Positions 37,983-45,619 of a stretch of DNA of 64,000 nucleotides are shown here, piece by piece. A program made the position numbers and the translations under genes. Position 1 is the first letter of the stretch, and each line of letters begins with the position of its first letter. This DNA comes from Myxococcales bacterium. GTDB lineage: Bacteria; Myxococcota_A; Polyangia; Polyangiales; Polyangiaceae. The stretch spans positions 52,138 through 116,137 of the forward strand of contig SECP01000025.1 in assembly GCA_004193285.1 (NCBI GenBank), read 5' to 3'. The notes under the pieces were generated by a model, which ran no database searches, had not been told where the DNA came from, and worked only from the letters and a program-made list of their open reading frames with translations.

Positions 37983-38005
37983 GCGCGGGCCGCGTTGGCC
38001 CGCGC
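37983..38005 (+). terminator. Terminator-like GC hairpin after tatA
   Basis: GCGCGGGCC (37983-37991) pairs perfectly with GGCCCGCGC (37997-38005) around a GCGTT loop, 5 nt after the tatA stop codon. No T-run follows, so it may be a weak or Rho-assisted terminator or an mRNA 3' protection structure. Confidence 0.6.
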
Positions 38006-38028
38006 CGCGTGAGCGGGCGCGTCGCGCC

Positions 38029-38145
38029 TTAGCGTGCCTTGGTGCTCGGCGCGCCTGCTGACCGCTGGCGCTCGGCTTCTTGCCGGATGTTCCAGGCGAT
38101 GAGAGCGAGGAGAGCAACGAGCGGAATGCCGGCGGGGAAGTACAT
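38029..38145 (-). CDS. Possible 38-aa single-helix membrane peptide
   Basis: A frame of 38 codons with ATG at 38145 encodes one hydrophobic helix (IPLVALLALIAW) followed by a charged tail (RQEAERQRS). It fits the small-membrane-protein class and the gap between tatA and the extensin-like gene, but the ribosome site is weak and no family is recognised. Could be a chance frame. Confidence 0.3.
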   Translation of the reverse strand: MYFPAGIPLVALLALIAWNIRQEAERQRSAGAPSTKAR

Positions 38146-38220
38146 GGCAGCGCCGGGACTATAGCGCAGAAAGCGCGCCGAAAGTTGGCAGCTCTCGCGC
38201 CTCGTGCCAAGGATCGAGCC

Positions 38221-38964
38221 ATGCTCGGTGGCGCCCGCACCAGAAGCCGCGTGCTGTTCGGCGCGCTCGCGCTGCTCTGGCCCGCCGCAGGGCTGGCCGA
38301 TGGCGAGGCTTCGACCGAGACCGCCTCCTACCAGGAGCCGCTGCCGGCGACGCCGGTGAGCAAGGCTTCGCCTGCCTCGCGCTGGGCGAGCCTTTCCGGA
38401 TCGCAATGTTGGGCGGAGGTTGCCCGGCGGAAGCTGGGAGTGACTCGCGTCAAAGGCGCCGCCACCGGCGTCTCGCTGCCCATTCGAGTGACCGGGCCGC
38501 TGGAGGGCGTGAGGTTTTTGACCCCGGGCAAGAAGAGCCCCTACGGCATCTTGGATTGTCGGCTGGCACTCGCGCTCGCCGATCTCGCGATCGTGCTTTC
38601 TCGGCACGGGGTCGTTCAGGTGCAAGTGGACAACATGTACCGTCCGCGCGCGCACCTTCCGGGCAAAAAGAAGCCGAGCCAGCACTCGTACGGCTTGGCC
38701 ATCGACCTCACGCGGATGAAGCGGGCGGACGGGAGCGAGCTGGTGGTGGAGCGTGATTTCGAGGGCGCGATCGGAGAGCCGGTGTGCGGCGCCCGTGCGC
38801 GCACCGAGCTCTCCGCGGAAGCAAGCGCGCTCCGCAATTTGATCTGCGACGTCGCGCGCTCGGGCACCTTTCATCACATCCTGACCCCGAACCACGACGC
38901 CGCGCACAAGGACCACTTCCACCTGGACATCGCGCGGGGCGCCCGCCAGCGCATCATCGAATGA
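38221..38964 (+). CDS. Extensin-like / DD-peptidase-fold exported protein
   Basis: 247 aa. Signal peptide (about 1-26), then an Extensin-like C-terminal domain. Motifs SQHSYGLAIDL and KDHFHLDI (about 225) match the His/Asp zinc site of the hedgehog/DD-peptidase fold, so it probably cleaves peptidoglycan cross-links. Length normal. Starts ATG 38221. Confidence 0.85.
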   Translation: MLGGARTRSRVLFGALALLWPAAGLADGEASTETASYQEPLPATPVSKASPASRWASLSGSQCWAEVARRKLGVTRVKGAATGVSLPIRVTGPLEGVRFLTPGKKSPYGILDCRLALALADLAIVLSRHGVVQVQVDNMYRPRAHLPGKKKPSQHSYGLAIDLTRMKRADGSELVVERDFEGAIGEPVCGARARTELSAEASALRNLICDVARSGTFHHILTPNHDAAHKDHFHLDIARGARQRIIE

Positions 38965-38987
38965 GCGCGGCCGCGCCCGGGCCGAGC

Positions 38988-39611
38988 TCAAGCCGGTTCG
39001 CGCAGGCGATAGAGCGCGAGCTCCTCGGCGAACGCCCGCGCGACGCTGGGGCGCTCCGCGAGCCGGGCTCGGTACGCGGCGAGCACCGGCCAAAGCTTCA
39101 GGTCGACCGGCGTCGCCAGGCTCCAGCTCAGGATCGTGAATAGGTACGCGTCCGCCACGCTGAAGCGGTCCAGCAAGAAGTCGCGGCCCGCGAGGCGCTC
39201 GCTCACGTAGCGCAGTCGCGCGTCGGAGAGGCCGAGCGCGTAGGCCTTGGCGTCTGGCCCCGCTTGCGCGACGAGCAGCGGCGTGAAGGTCGCCTTGTGC
39301 AGCTCCGTACCGATGAAGCACAGCCACTGCTGCAAATCTTCCAGGCCGCTGGGGTCCGTCGGCGCGAGGCGCGCCTCTGGGTACGTACGCGCCACGTACT
39401 GAAGCACGGCCGCGTTCTCGGTGAGGACCTTGCCGCTTGCGAGCTCGAGCGCGGGTACGAGGCCGAGTGGGTGAATACTCCGAAAGTCGCGCCCGTCGGC
39501 GGTGCGCTTGGTCTTCGCGTTCACTTCCACGAGCTCGGCTTCGGCGCCCGCCTCGTAGAGCGCGATGCGCGTCGCGAGGGAGCAGGCGAGGGGAGAAAAA
39601 TACAGCTTCAT
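38988..39611 (-). CDS. Glutathione S-transferase family protein
   Basis: 207 aa. N-terminal thioredoxin-fold domain with the catalytic segment LACSLATRIAL (Ser/Cys near residue 10) and the VPALELASGKVLTENAAVLQYV signature, then the all-helical C-terminal domain. Start ATG 39611 with GGAGG upstream; a longer frame to 39662 has no support. Divergent from a LysR regulator with a shared 76-bp promoter region containing a LysR box, so it is the likely target. Confidence 0.9.
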   Translation of the reverse strand: MKLYFSPLACSLATRIALYEAGAEAELVEVNAKTKRTADGRDFRSIHPLGLVPALELASGKVLTENAAVLQYVARTYPEARLAPTDPSGLEDLQQWLCFIGTELHKATFTPLLVAQAGPDAKAYALGLSDARLRYVSERLAGRDFLLDRFSVADAYLFTILSWSLATPVDLKLWPVLAAYRARLAERPSVARAFAEELALYRLREPA

Positions 39612-39652
39612 CTTGGGTAGCCTCCGCGGACCAGCGTGCGCGCGCCCTGGGC

Positions 39653-39667
39653 ATGCGGCCAACGCAT
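39653..39667. promoter_or_regulatory. LysR-type operator (T-N11-A dyad)
   Basis: ATGCG-GCCAA-CGCAT at 39653-39667 is a perfect 5-bp dyad that contains T-N11-A (T at 39654, A at 39666), the classical LysR-family recognition pattern. It sits 21 bp from the regulator start and 42 bp from the GST start, so it can serve both. Confidence 0.65.
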
Positions 39668-39687
39668 TGTCGTGCTAGGAGCTATGA

Positions 39688-40629
39688 GTGAAACGCATAG
39701 AGCCACGCCCCCAGCTGGAGTTGCGCGATCTGGAGCTGGTGCTCGCGCTTCACGCCGCCAACACGACCGCCGCCGCCGCGAAGGCGCTGCACCTCACCCA
39801 ATCCGCGGTCAGCCGCGCCCTCGCTCAAGCGGAAGCGCGCGTCGGCGTACGTCTGTTCGAGCGTAGCGCGCGGGGGCTCACCGCTACGCCGGCGGGGCGG
39901 CGCCTGCTCGCTGGCGCGCCCTCCTTGCTCGAGCAGCTGCGCGAGCTGGAGCGAGTCGTGGCCGCGCCGGAGGCCGAGCCTCGGCGCGTGCGGCTGGTGT
40001 GCGAGTGCTACACGGCGTACCGCTGGCTGCCTTCGGCCACGCTCAGCATGCGCGAGCGCTGGTCGGACTTGCAGGTAGAGGTCGGGGCCGAGCACACCGC
40101 GAGCCCTCTGGCGGCGCTCGAGCGGGGCAAGGTGGATATTGCTCTGCTCACCACCAGTGAGCTGAGGTCAGGGGCGGCCGCGGACGGGCTGCGGGAGCAG
40201 CCGCTGTTTTCGGACGAGGTCGTGTTCGTGCTCTCCTCGCGTCACCCGCTCGCGCGCCACGCCCGGCTCAGCCCCGAGGCGCTCGCGACCGCCGTGCTCA
40301 TCACCGGCAACGCGCCTGAAGCGGAGGCGCGCTGGTTCGTGCGCGCGGTGTTCGGTCGGCGACGGCCCAAGCTCGGCTTCCTGCGTTTCCCGCTAACCGA
40401 GGCGATCATCGACGCCGCGCGCGCGGGGATGGGCGTCGCGGTTCTCTCGGAGTGGATGGCGAGCGGCTACGTGGACCGGGCGGACAGCGGCTTGGTCGTG
40501 CGCCGCTTGGCTCGTGGCAAGTTGCAACGCCCTTGGCGCATCGCTTACCGGAGTGAGCTAGTCAGCGTGGCGGAGCGCTTGAAAGAAGCGCTCCGCGCCG
40601 CCGCTCCGCGCTTACACGCCGTCGGTTGA
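39688..40629 (+). CDS. LysR family transcriptional regulator
   Basis: 313 aa. N-terminal winged helix-turn-helix (ELVLALHAANTTAAAAKALHLTQSAVSRALAQAEARVGVRLFERSARGLTATPAGRRLL, about 14-72), then a periplasmic-binding-type effector domain (about 95-300). Start GTG 39688. It is divergent from the GST gene and probably regulates it. Resembles MetR-type LysR proteins in the effector segment, but the inducer cannot be read from sequence. Its end overlaps the convergent dedA gene by 18 bp. Confidence 0.9.
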   Translation: MKRIEPRPQLELRDLELVLALHAANTTAAAAKALHLTQSAVSRALAQAEARVGVRLFERSARGLTATPAGRRLLAGAPSLLEQLRELERVVAAPEAEPRRVRLVCECYTAYRWLPSATLSMRERWSDLQVEVGAEHTASPLAALERGKVDIALLTTSELRSGAAADGLREQPLFSDEVVFVLSSRHPLARHARLSPEALATAVLITGNAPEAEARWFVRAVFGRRRPKLGFLRFPLTEAIIDAARAGMGVAVLSEWMASGYVDRADSGLVVRRLARGKLQRPWRIAYRSELVSVAERLKEALRAAAPRLHAVG

Positions 40630-41331
40630 GGCGGGGGCTTCGGCCGCGCCGGCCAGCTTGCCCCGGCTGCGCTCGCGCCAGATCTCGATCGCCATCGGCA
40701 ACAGGCTGATGCCGATGATGGCGAAGATCACCAGCTCGAAGCGCTTCTTCACGATCTCCGTATCCGCGAAGACGTAGCCGAGGGGCAGGAGCAGGCCCGT
40801 CCAGAGCAGCGCGCCGAGCACGTTGAACAGCCCGAAGCGGGCGTAGCTCATCTTGCCGATGCCGGCGACGAACGGGGCAAACGTGCGCACGATTGGCACG
40901 AAGCGCGCGATGATGATCGCCTTGGGCCCGTACTTCTCGTAAAACAGCTGCGTCTTCACGAGGTGCTTCTTGTTGAGGAAGCGCGAGGTTTCGCTGCTGA
41001 AGACCTTGGGGCCAAGGTACTTGCCGACCTGGTAGTTCACCGCGTCGCCCAGCACCGCGGCGATGAACATCACGAGCCAAGCTACCCCCAAGGAGGGCAC
41101 GAAGCCGTCTGCCGGTAGGCCGAGGCGCACCGGGTCCATCGCGCACAAGACGCCCACCGCGAACAGGAGCGAGTCGCCCGGTAAGAACGGCACGACCACG
41201 AGGCCTGTCTCCGCGAACACGATCGCGAACAGGACCCAGTAGAGGGACGGCCCCATCGTCCGAGTCATCTCGAAAAGGTGCTTGTCGATGTGGCGGATGA
41301 AGTCGATGACGGCGAGGATGGCGGTTAACAA
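40612..41331 (-). CDS. DedA family membrane protein
   Basis: 239 aa with about five helices and the DedA signatures: FAETGLVVVPFLPGDSLLF, GDAVNYQVGKYLG, the R-containing ARFVPIVRTFAPFVAGIGKM segment. DedA proteins flip or transport lipid carriers such as undecaprenyl phosphate or phosphatidylethanolamine. The start is TTG 41331: the N-terminal LTAILAVIDFIRHIDKHL is the family start. Confidence 0.9.
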   Translation of the reverse strand: MLTAILAVIDFIRHIDKHLFEMTRTMGPSLYWVLFAIVFAETGLVVVPFLPGDSLLFAVGVLCAMDPVRLGLPADGFVPSLGVAWLVMFIAAVLGDAVNYQVGKYLGPKVFSSETSRFLNKKHLVKTQLFYEKYGPKAIIIARFVPIVRTFAPFVAGIGKMSYARFGLFNVLGALLWTGLLLPLGYVFADTEIVKKRFELVIFAIIGISLLPMAIEIWRERSRGKLAGAAEAPASTDGV

Positions 41332-41483
41332 GACAAGGCCTTTTCGGTCCGGAAAGTTCGGGGCGCGTCTTACGGCGGACCCGCCAGCGCGGCAAGTCGA
41401 GCCAAAATTCCCCGGCGCCTGGGCGCTCCGCCCCTTGAGCGGGGCGGCTGAGCTGCGCGGAGCCGAGTTGAGGAGGCTTCGGG

Positions 41484-42080
41484 TTGGTGTATAAGGGACT
41501 GTTGCCCGAAGTCCTCGCTCGCGTTACCAGTCGTGCCGCCGCTGGACCACGCGGGCCCGATGTCCTGCATCGGGTCAGGGTGCGGCGTGAGTGGCTGGTA
41601 GCGGGTGAGGTCGTCGAGCTCGAGTTGCCGCGCAATTTGGCTTGCGCGGCCTGCGGCGGCGGCGGATGCGACGCGTGCGGCCGCTCCGGCGCGATCACGC
41701 TTCGGCAGCGTGAGGAGCCGGCGGAGGTGGTGGAGATCACACTCCCGGCCCGCCCCGAGGACGACGCGCCGGATTCGCGCGGCGTGACCCTGCGCATTCC
41801 GGAGCAAGGCGGCCTTTCGGCGCCAGGCTCGGATTTGCCGCGCGGCTTCTTGCTCCTCACGGTCGTACCGAGCCCCGAGCCCGACGCTCGCATTCGCCTC
41901 CTGCGCGGCGTGCCTTCCAAACGTCCCCCCGCCTCCGTGCTGGCCGAGGACGAAGCGCGCTCTTTGCGCGTCCGAGAGCCTTCGGCGCGGCGCGGCTCGG
42001 TTGCCGTCATCATCGCGGCGGTGGCGGTCGCGCTCTGGGTCCTGTTTTTGACGTGGCTCAGGCTTTCGGGGCGGGGCTGA
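41484..42080 (+). CDS. Membrane protein with a DnaJ-type zinc-finger motif
   Basis: 198 aa. Beta-rich N-terminus followed by CAACGGGGCDACGRSG (about 53-68), a half of the DnaJ CR zinc finger (two CxxC separated by a Gly loop), then a beta domain resembling the DnaJ C-terminal fold and a C-terminal helix (VAVIIAAVAVALWVLFLTWL). AGGAGG at 41471-41476 gives 7-nt spacing to the TTG start at 41484 (10 nt to GTG 41487). No J domain. Function unknown, may be a tail-anchored chaperone-like protein. Confidence 0.72.
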   Translation: MVYKGLLPEVLARVTSRAAAGPRGPDVLHRVRVRREWLVAGEVVELELPRNLACAACGGGGCDACGRSGAITLRQREEPAEVVEITLPARPEDDAPDSRGVTLRIPEQGGLSAPGSDLPRGFLLLTVVPSPEPDARIRLLRGVPSKRPPASVLAEDEARSLRVREPSARRGSVAVIIAAVAVALWVLFLTWLRLSGRG

Positions 42081-42229
42081 GGGCTCACCGAGCAAGGCGC
42101 GGGTTCGTCAATCGTGGAGCCCGCTGGCGGCCTTCCGGTTCTCGGTGGCCTCGCTACTGACTTTTGCGTTCGCGGGCCGTAAGCTTGGCTCCGAAGGCCC
42201 TGCCGCGGCCCGAGGAGATCCAAGCTCGA

Positions 42230-44419
42230 ATGAATCCAGTCCTGATGGCGCTCATCATCGTGTCCCTCACGGGGGCATTCGCATGGAGCGCACGCCGTAG
42301 GTGGCACTTGCTCCAGGTGGGGGACTCCACCTGGGAGAGCCGGACGGACCAGGTGGAAGAGCGCGCCAAGGCCGTGTGGACCTTCGCGTTTTACCAAAAA
42401 AAGATGCGAAACTACCTGGCCGCGGGCCTGGCGCATCAGCTCATCTTCATGGGCTTCGGCGTGCTGCTCCTCCGCACGCTCATCCTCTGGGGCCGCGGGT
42501 TCGACCCGTCCTTCAACCTGTTCGTCCTGGGTCACGAGCCGGTGCTCGGCCTGCCGCTCGGGGACATCTACTCCTTCCTGAAGGACTGCTTCGCGCTGCT
42601 CGTCATCTTGGGCAGCTTGGTGTTCGTCTACTTCCGCGCGGTCAAGCACGAGAAGCGCATGACCCTGAGCGGGGAGGGCCTCGTCATTTTGGGCATCATC
42701 ATGACGATGATGCTGGCGGACCTCACTTACGACGGCGCCGCCATCGCCCTGCGCGAGCGCTTTGGTCAAGGCGTGTGCGACGCGGACGCCGCATGGTGCG
42801 CGCGCGCCGGCACGCTGCTCGCCCCCATGGGCGCCGCCCAAGGGCCCGGCTATCACGCCTGGCCGGATCCGGGCGGCTCCCTCGTTGCGCAGCTGCTCGG
42901 CGGCCTCTCCGTCTCCGCGCTCGTGGTCGTCGCGCACGTGGGGTTCTGGACGCACAGCACGCTGGTGTTGGTGTTCCTCAACATCCTGCCGCACTCCAAG
43001 CACTTCCACATCATCACCGCGATCCCGAACGTTTTCCTCGGGGACCTCACGCCGCGCGGCCGGCTGCGACCCCTGGCCGAGAACACCGAAAAGCTGATGG
43101 CGAAGGTGGAGAAGGCGAGCGAAAGCGAGGACCTGTTGTCGGCCCGCATCGGCTACGCCCGCATCAACCACTTCAGCTGGAAGGACGTGCTGGACTTCTA
43201 CACCTGCACGGAGTGCGGCCGCTGCTCGGACAACTGCCCCGCGTTCAAGACCGGCAAGATCCTCTCGCCCAAGCAGTTCACCTTGGATCTGCGCAATCAC
43301 CTCTACGGGCGCGAAGACGAGCTCGAGAAAGAGGGCACGCTACGCCCGGTAGACTTGGTGCCGGAGGTGATTCATCCGGACGTGCTGTGGGCCTGCACCA
43401 CCTGCCGCGCCTGCGAGGAGCAGTGCCCGGTCAACATCACGTACGTGGACAAGATCGTGCAGATGCGTCGCAACCTCGTGACCTTGAAGGGTGAGTTCCC
43501 GCTGGAGCTGGCCAAGCCATTCGAGGGCATGGAAAGCAACGGCAACCCCTGGAACCTGGCGCGTGTGGATCGCACGAACTGGGCGGACGGGCTCGGGCTC
43601 AAGATGTTCTCGGAAAAGCCCGACGCGGAGGTGCTGTTTTGGGTCGGCTGCGCCGCCAGCTACGATGACCGCGCCAAAAAGATCGCTCGCTCCACCGCTC
43701 AGCTCTTGCTCGCGGCCGGAGTGGACTTCGCCATCCTCGGCGAGGAGGAGACGTGCACCGGTGATCCCGCGCGCCGCGCCGGCAACGAGTACCTCTTCAC
43801 GATGCTGGCGGAGACGAACGCTGCCACCTTGAACGGCTACAAGGCGCAGGGCGGAATCAAGAAGATCCTGACCACCTGCCCTCACTGCTTCAACACCCTC
43901 GCCAACGAATACCCAGACTTCGGCGCGAAGTTCGAGGTCATCCACCACACCGATTACATGCTCGGCTTGGTGGCAGAAAAGAAGCTCGTCCCCAAGAACC
44001 CGGTCAAGGGCAAGGTCGTGTACCACGACTCTTGCTACCTCGGTCGTTACAACGACATCTACGAGTCCCCGCGCGCCATCCTCGCCGCCATCCCCGGCGT
44101 GGAGCTGGTGGAGGTCGAGGGCTGGAACAAGAAGAAGGGCCTGTGCTGCGGCGCGGGCGGCGCGCAAATGTTCATGGAGGAGCAGAACAAGGATCGCGTG
44201 AACGTGAAGCGCTCCTTGCAACTGATAGACACGGGCGCGAAGACGATCGCTAGCGCCTGCCCGTTTTGCATGACCATGCTGAAGGACGGCGTGAAGTCTC
44301 AGTCCAAAGAGGACGAGATCCAGAATTTGGATGTCGTGGAGCTGCTGGCCCGCTCCTGCGCGGTGTCGGACCCGGTCCCGGGCGCGCCCAGCGAGAGCGT
44401 CAGCGCGCCAGCTGCTTGA
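42230..44419 (+). CDS. Membrane-bound Fe-S oxidoreductase (HdrD / EMO-like)
   Basis: 729 aa. N-terminal half has about five or six membrane helices of the nitrate-reductase-gamma type with His residues for haem b. Two 4Fe-4S motifs follow, CTECGRCSDNCP from residue 326 and CTTCRACEEQCP from 389, then two CCG domains (CPHC, CCGAGG, ACPFC). Membrane-bound EtfAB:menaquinone oxidoreductases and HdrD-type enzymes share this layout, so electron transfer between an electron-transfer flavoprotein and quinone is the best guess. No etf genes are nearby. ATG 42230 with a GAGGAG about 12 nt upstream. Confidence 0.85.
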   Translation: MNPVLMALIIVSLTGAFAWSARRRWHLLQVGDSTWESRTDQVEERAKAVWTFAFYQKKMRNYLAAGLAHQLIFMGFGVLLLRTLILWGRGFDPSFNLFVLGHEPVLGLPLGDIYSFLKDCFALLVILGSLVFVYFRAVKHEKRMTLSGEGLVILGIIMTMMLADLTYDGAAIALRERFGQGVCDADAAWCARAGTLLAPMGAAQGPGYHAWPDPGGSLVAQLLGGLSVSALVVVAHVGFWTHSTLVLVFLNILPHSKHFHIITAIPNVFLGDLTPRGRLRPLAENTEKLMAKVEKASESEDLLSARIGYARINHFSWKDVLDFYTCTECGRCSDNCPAFKTGKILSPKQFTLDLRNHLYGREDELEKEGTLRPVDLVPEVIHPDVLWACTTCRACEEQCPVNITYVDKIVQMRRNLVTLKGEFPLELAKPFEGMESNGNPWNLARVDRTNWADGLGLKMFSEKPDAEVLFWVGCAASYDDRAKKIARSTAQLLLAAGVDFAILGEEETCTGDPARRAGNEYLFTMLAETNAATLNGYKAQGGIKKILTTCPHCFNTLANEYPDFGAKFEVIHHTDYMLGLVAEKKLVPKNPVKGKVVYHDSCYLGRYNDIYESPRAILAAIPGVELVEVEGWNKKKGLCCGAGGAQMFMEEQNKDRVNVKRSLQLIDTGAKTIASACPFCMTMLKDGVKSQSKEDEIQNLDVVELLARSCAVSDPVPGAPSESVSAPAA

Positions 44420-44499
44420 GACCTCAGCGTTTTTCGCGGTAGCAGCCGCGCCCCTGGCATTTCGCTGGCCAAGGGTTAGGCTGCTGGCTCTTTCCCGGC

Positions 44500-44757
44500 A
44501 TGGTCGAGCCCAAAGCCATCATCCACCTGTTTCACACGCCTGACTTCGTTCCGCCGAGCGCGGAACCGTCGCCGGCTTTCGACTGTGACATGTGCGGCGA
44601 GCATTTCGACGGCGAGCCCGCCGGCTCCGGCCTGTTCATGTGGACGCGCGGAGAAGAGGTGCGCTTCGAGGAGCCTCCGCTCTGCGAAGCCTGCGCCCAA
44701 AACGTCACCCTCGACGCGCTCACGCGCTTCGAGGTCGAAGAAGAAGAAGAGGGCTGA
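44500..44757 (+). CDS. Small zinc-ribbon protein
   Basis: 85 aa with two CxxC pairs (CDMCGEHF about 29, CEACAQ about 62), spaced to bind one zinc, and an acidic C-terminus (EVEEEEEG). No family recognised. ATG 44500. Confidence 0.7.
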   Translation: MVEPKAIIHLFHTPDFVPPSAEPSPAFDCDMCGEHFDGEPAGSGLFMWTRGEEVRFEEPPLCEACAQNVTLDALTRFEVEEEEEG

Positions 44758-44759
44758 GG

Positions 44760-45527
44760 CTACTGCAGCAGGCTGCTCGTGGTGGGGCGAGGAAGCGGCG
44801 GGCTACGGTCGAGCAGCTCCCGCGCCGAGCCGCGCAGAGCGAGGGGCGTGTCGACCCCATGCACGACCTCCAGCAGCTCCGGCCGGGTGCAGACCGCGAG
44901 CAGCGGCATGGAGACCGCTTCCGGCGTCCCGGGGTTGAGCAGCAGCGTGAGGCGCACCCGGGGGCGGCGGAGCCAGCGCGGGCTCTGCGCGAGGGTTTGA
45001 ATGATCGCGGAGTGGAGAGGGCGCCTCGCCGCGAGCCGAACCACGTCGTCCTCCGTGAGGCGCGGGTTACCGAGCAGCTGGCGGAGCACCAACGGATGCG
45101 GGTCGCGCAGCAGCTTCTCCAGCACGCGCCGGTTCGGCGAGCGCGCGAGGCTGCGCCGCTCACCTACCGTTAGCTCGCGACCGGACCCGTAATCCGGCAC
45201 CGGCGGCTCCGACCGGGAACGAGCGCCGCCCGCGCTCCGCCGCAGGAGCCGCCACAGGCTGAGCAAGCGGCGCTCCTCCGCGTGCTCACGCAGCCGCTCC
45301 ACGAAAGGCGACTCCGCGTCCGAAACGAGCAGCATGGCCACCACGAGCAGCGCCTCGCGCGAGGACGGATCCTGGCGTTCGCCGTCTTCGCACAGGCTCG
45401 CGAGCAGCTCGGCGGCTTCTGCGTCCCGGAGCTCGGCAAGGTGTGCGCGCAACCACCCGACCCGGAGCGTGATGTCCGGGAGTGACAACAGCACTCGGCG
45501 TAGCCGATCGGTACCTTCGGAGGGCAC
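44760..45527 (-). CDS. HEAT-like helical protein of unknown function
   Basis: About 255 aa. All-helical, with leucine-rich repeats of short helices (RRVLEKLLRDPHPLVLRQLLGNPRLTEDDVVRLAARRP) that look like HEAT or DUF2336-type units. The start is uncertain: no ATG fits, and GTG 45527 or GTG 45494 are possible. No signal peptide. Ends 2 bp beyond the zinc-ribbon gene. Unknown role. Confidence 0.65.
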   Translation of the reverse strand: MPSEGTDRLRRVLLSLPDITLRVGWLRAHLAELRDAEAAELLASLCEDGERQDPSSREALLVVAMLLVSDAESPFVERLREHAEERRLLSLWRLLRRSAGGARSRSEPPVPDYGSGRELTVGERRSLARSPNRRVLEKLLRDPHPLVLRQLLGNPRLTEDDVVRLAARRPLHSAIIQTLAQSPRWLRRPRVRLTLLLNPGTPEAVSMPLLAVCTRPELLEVVHGVDTPLALRGSARELLDRSPPLPRPTTSSLLQ

Positions 45528-45619
45528 GGCTCGGAGAGAGCATGGGCCAGGTTTTTTCGGCTGTCGAGGCGCCGCGCGCCGCCTGGCATCCAGCCTTGGG
45601 CTATGCTCGCCGGGCCCGA

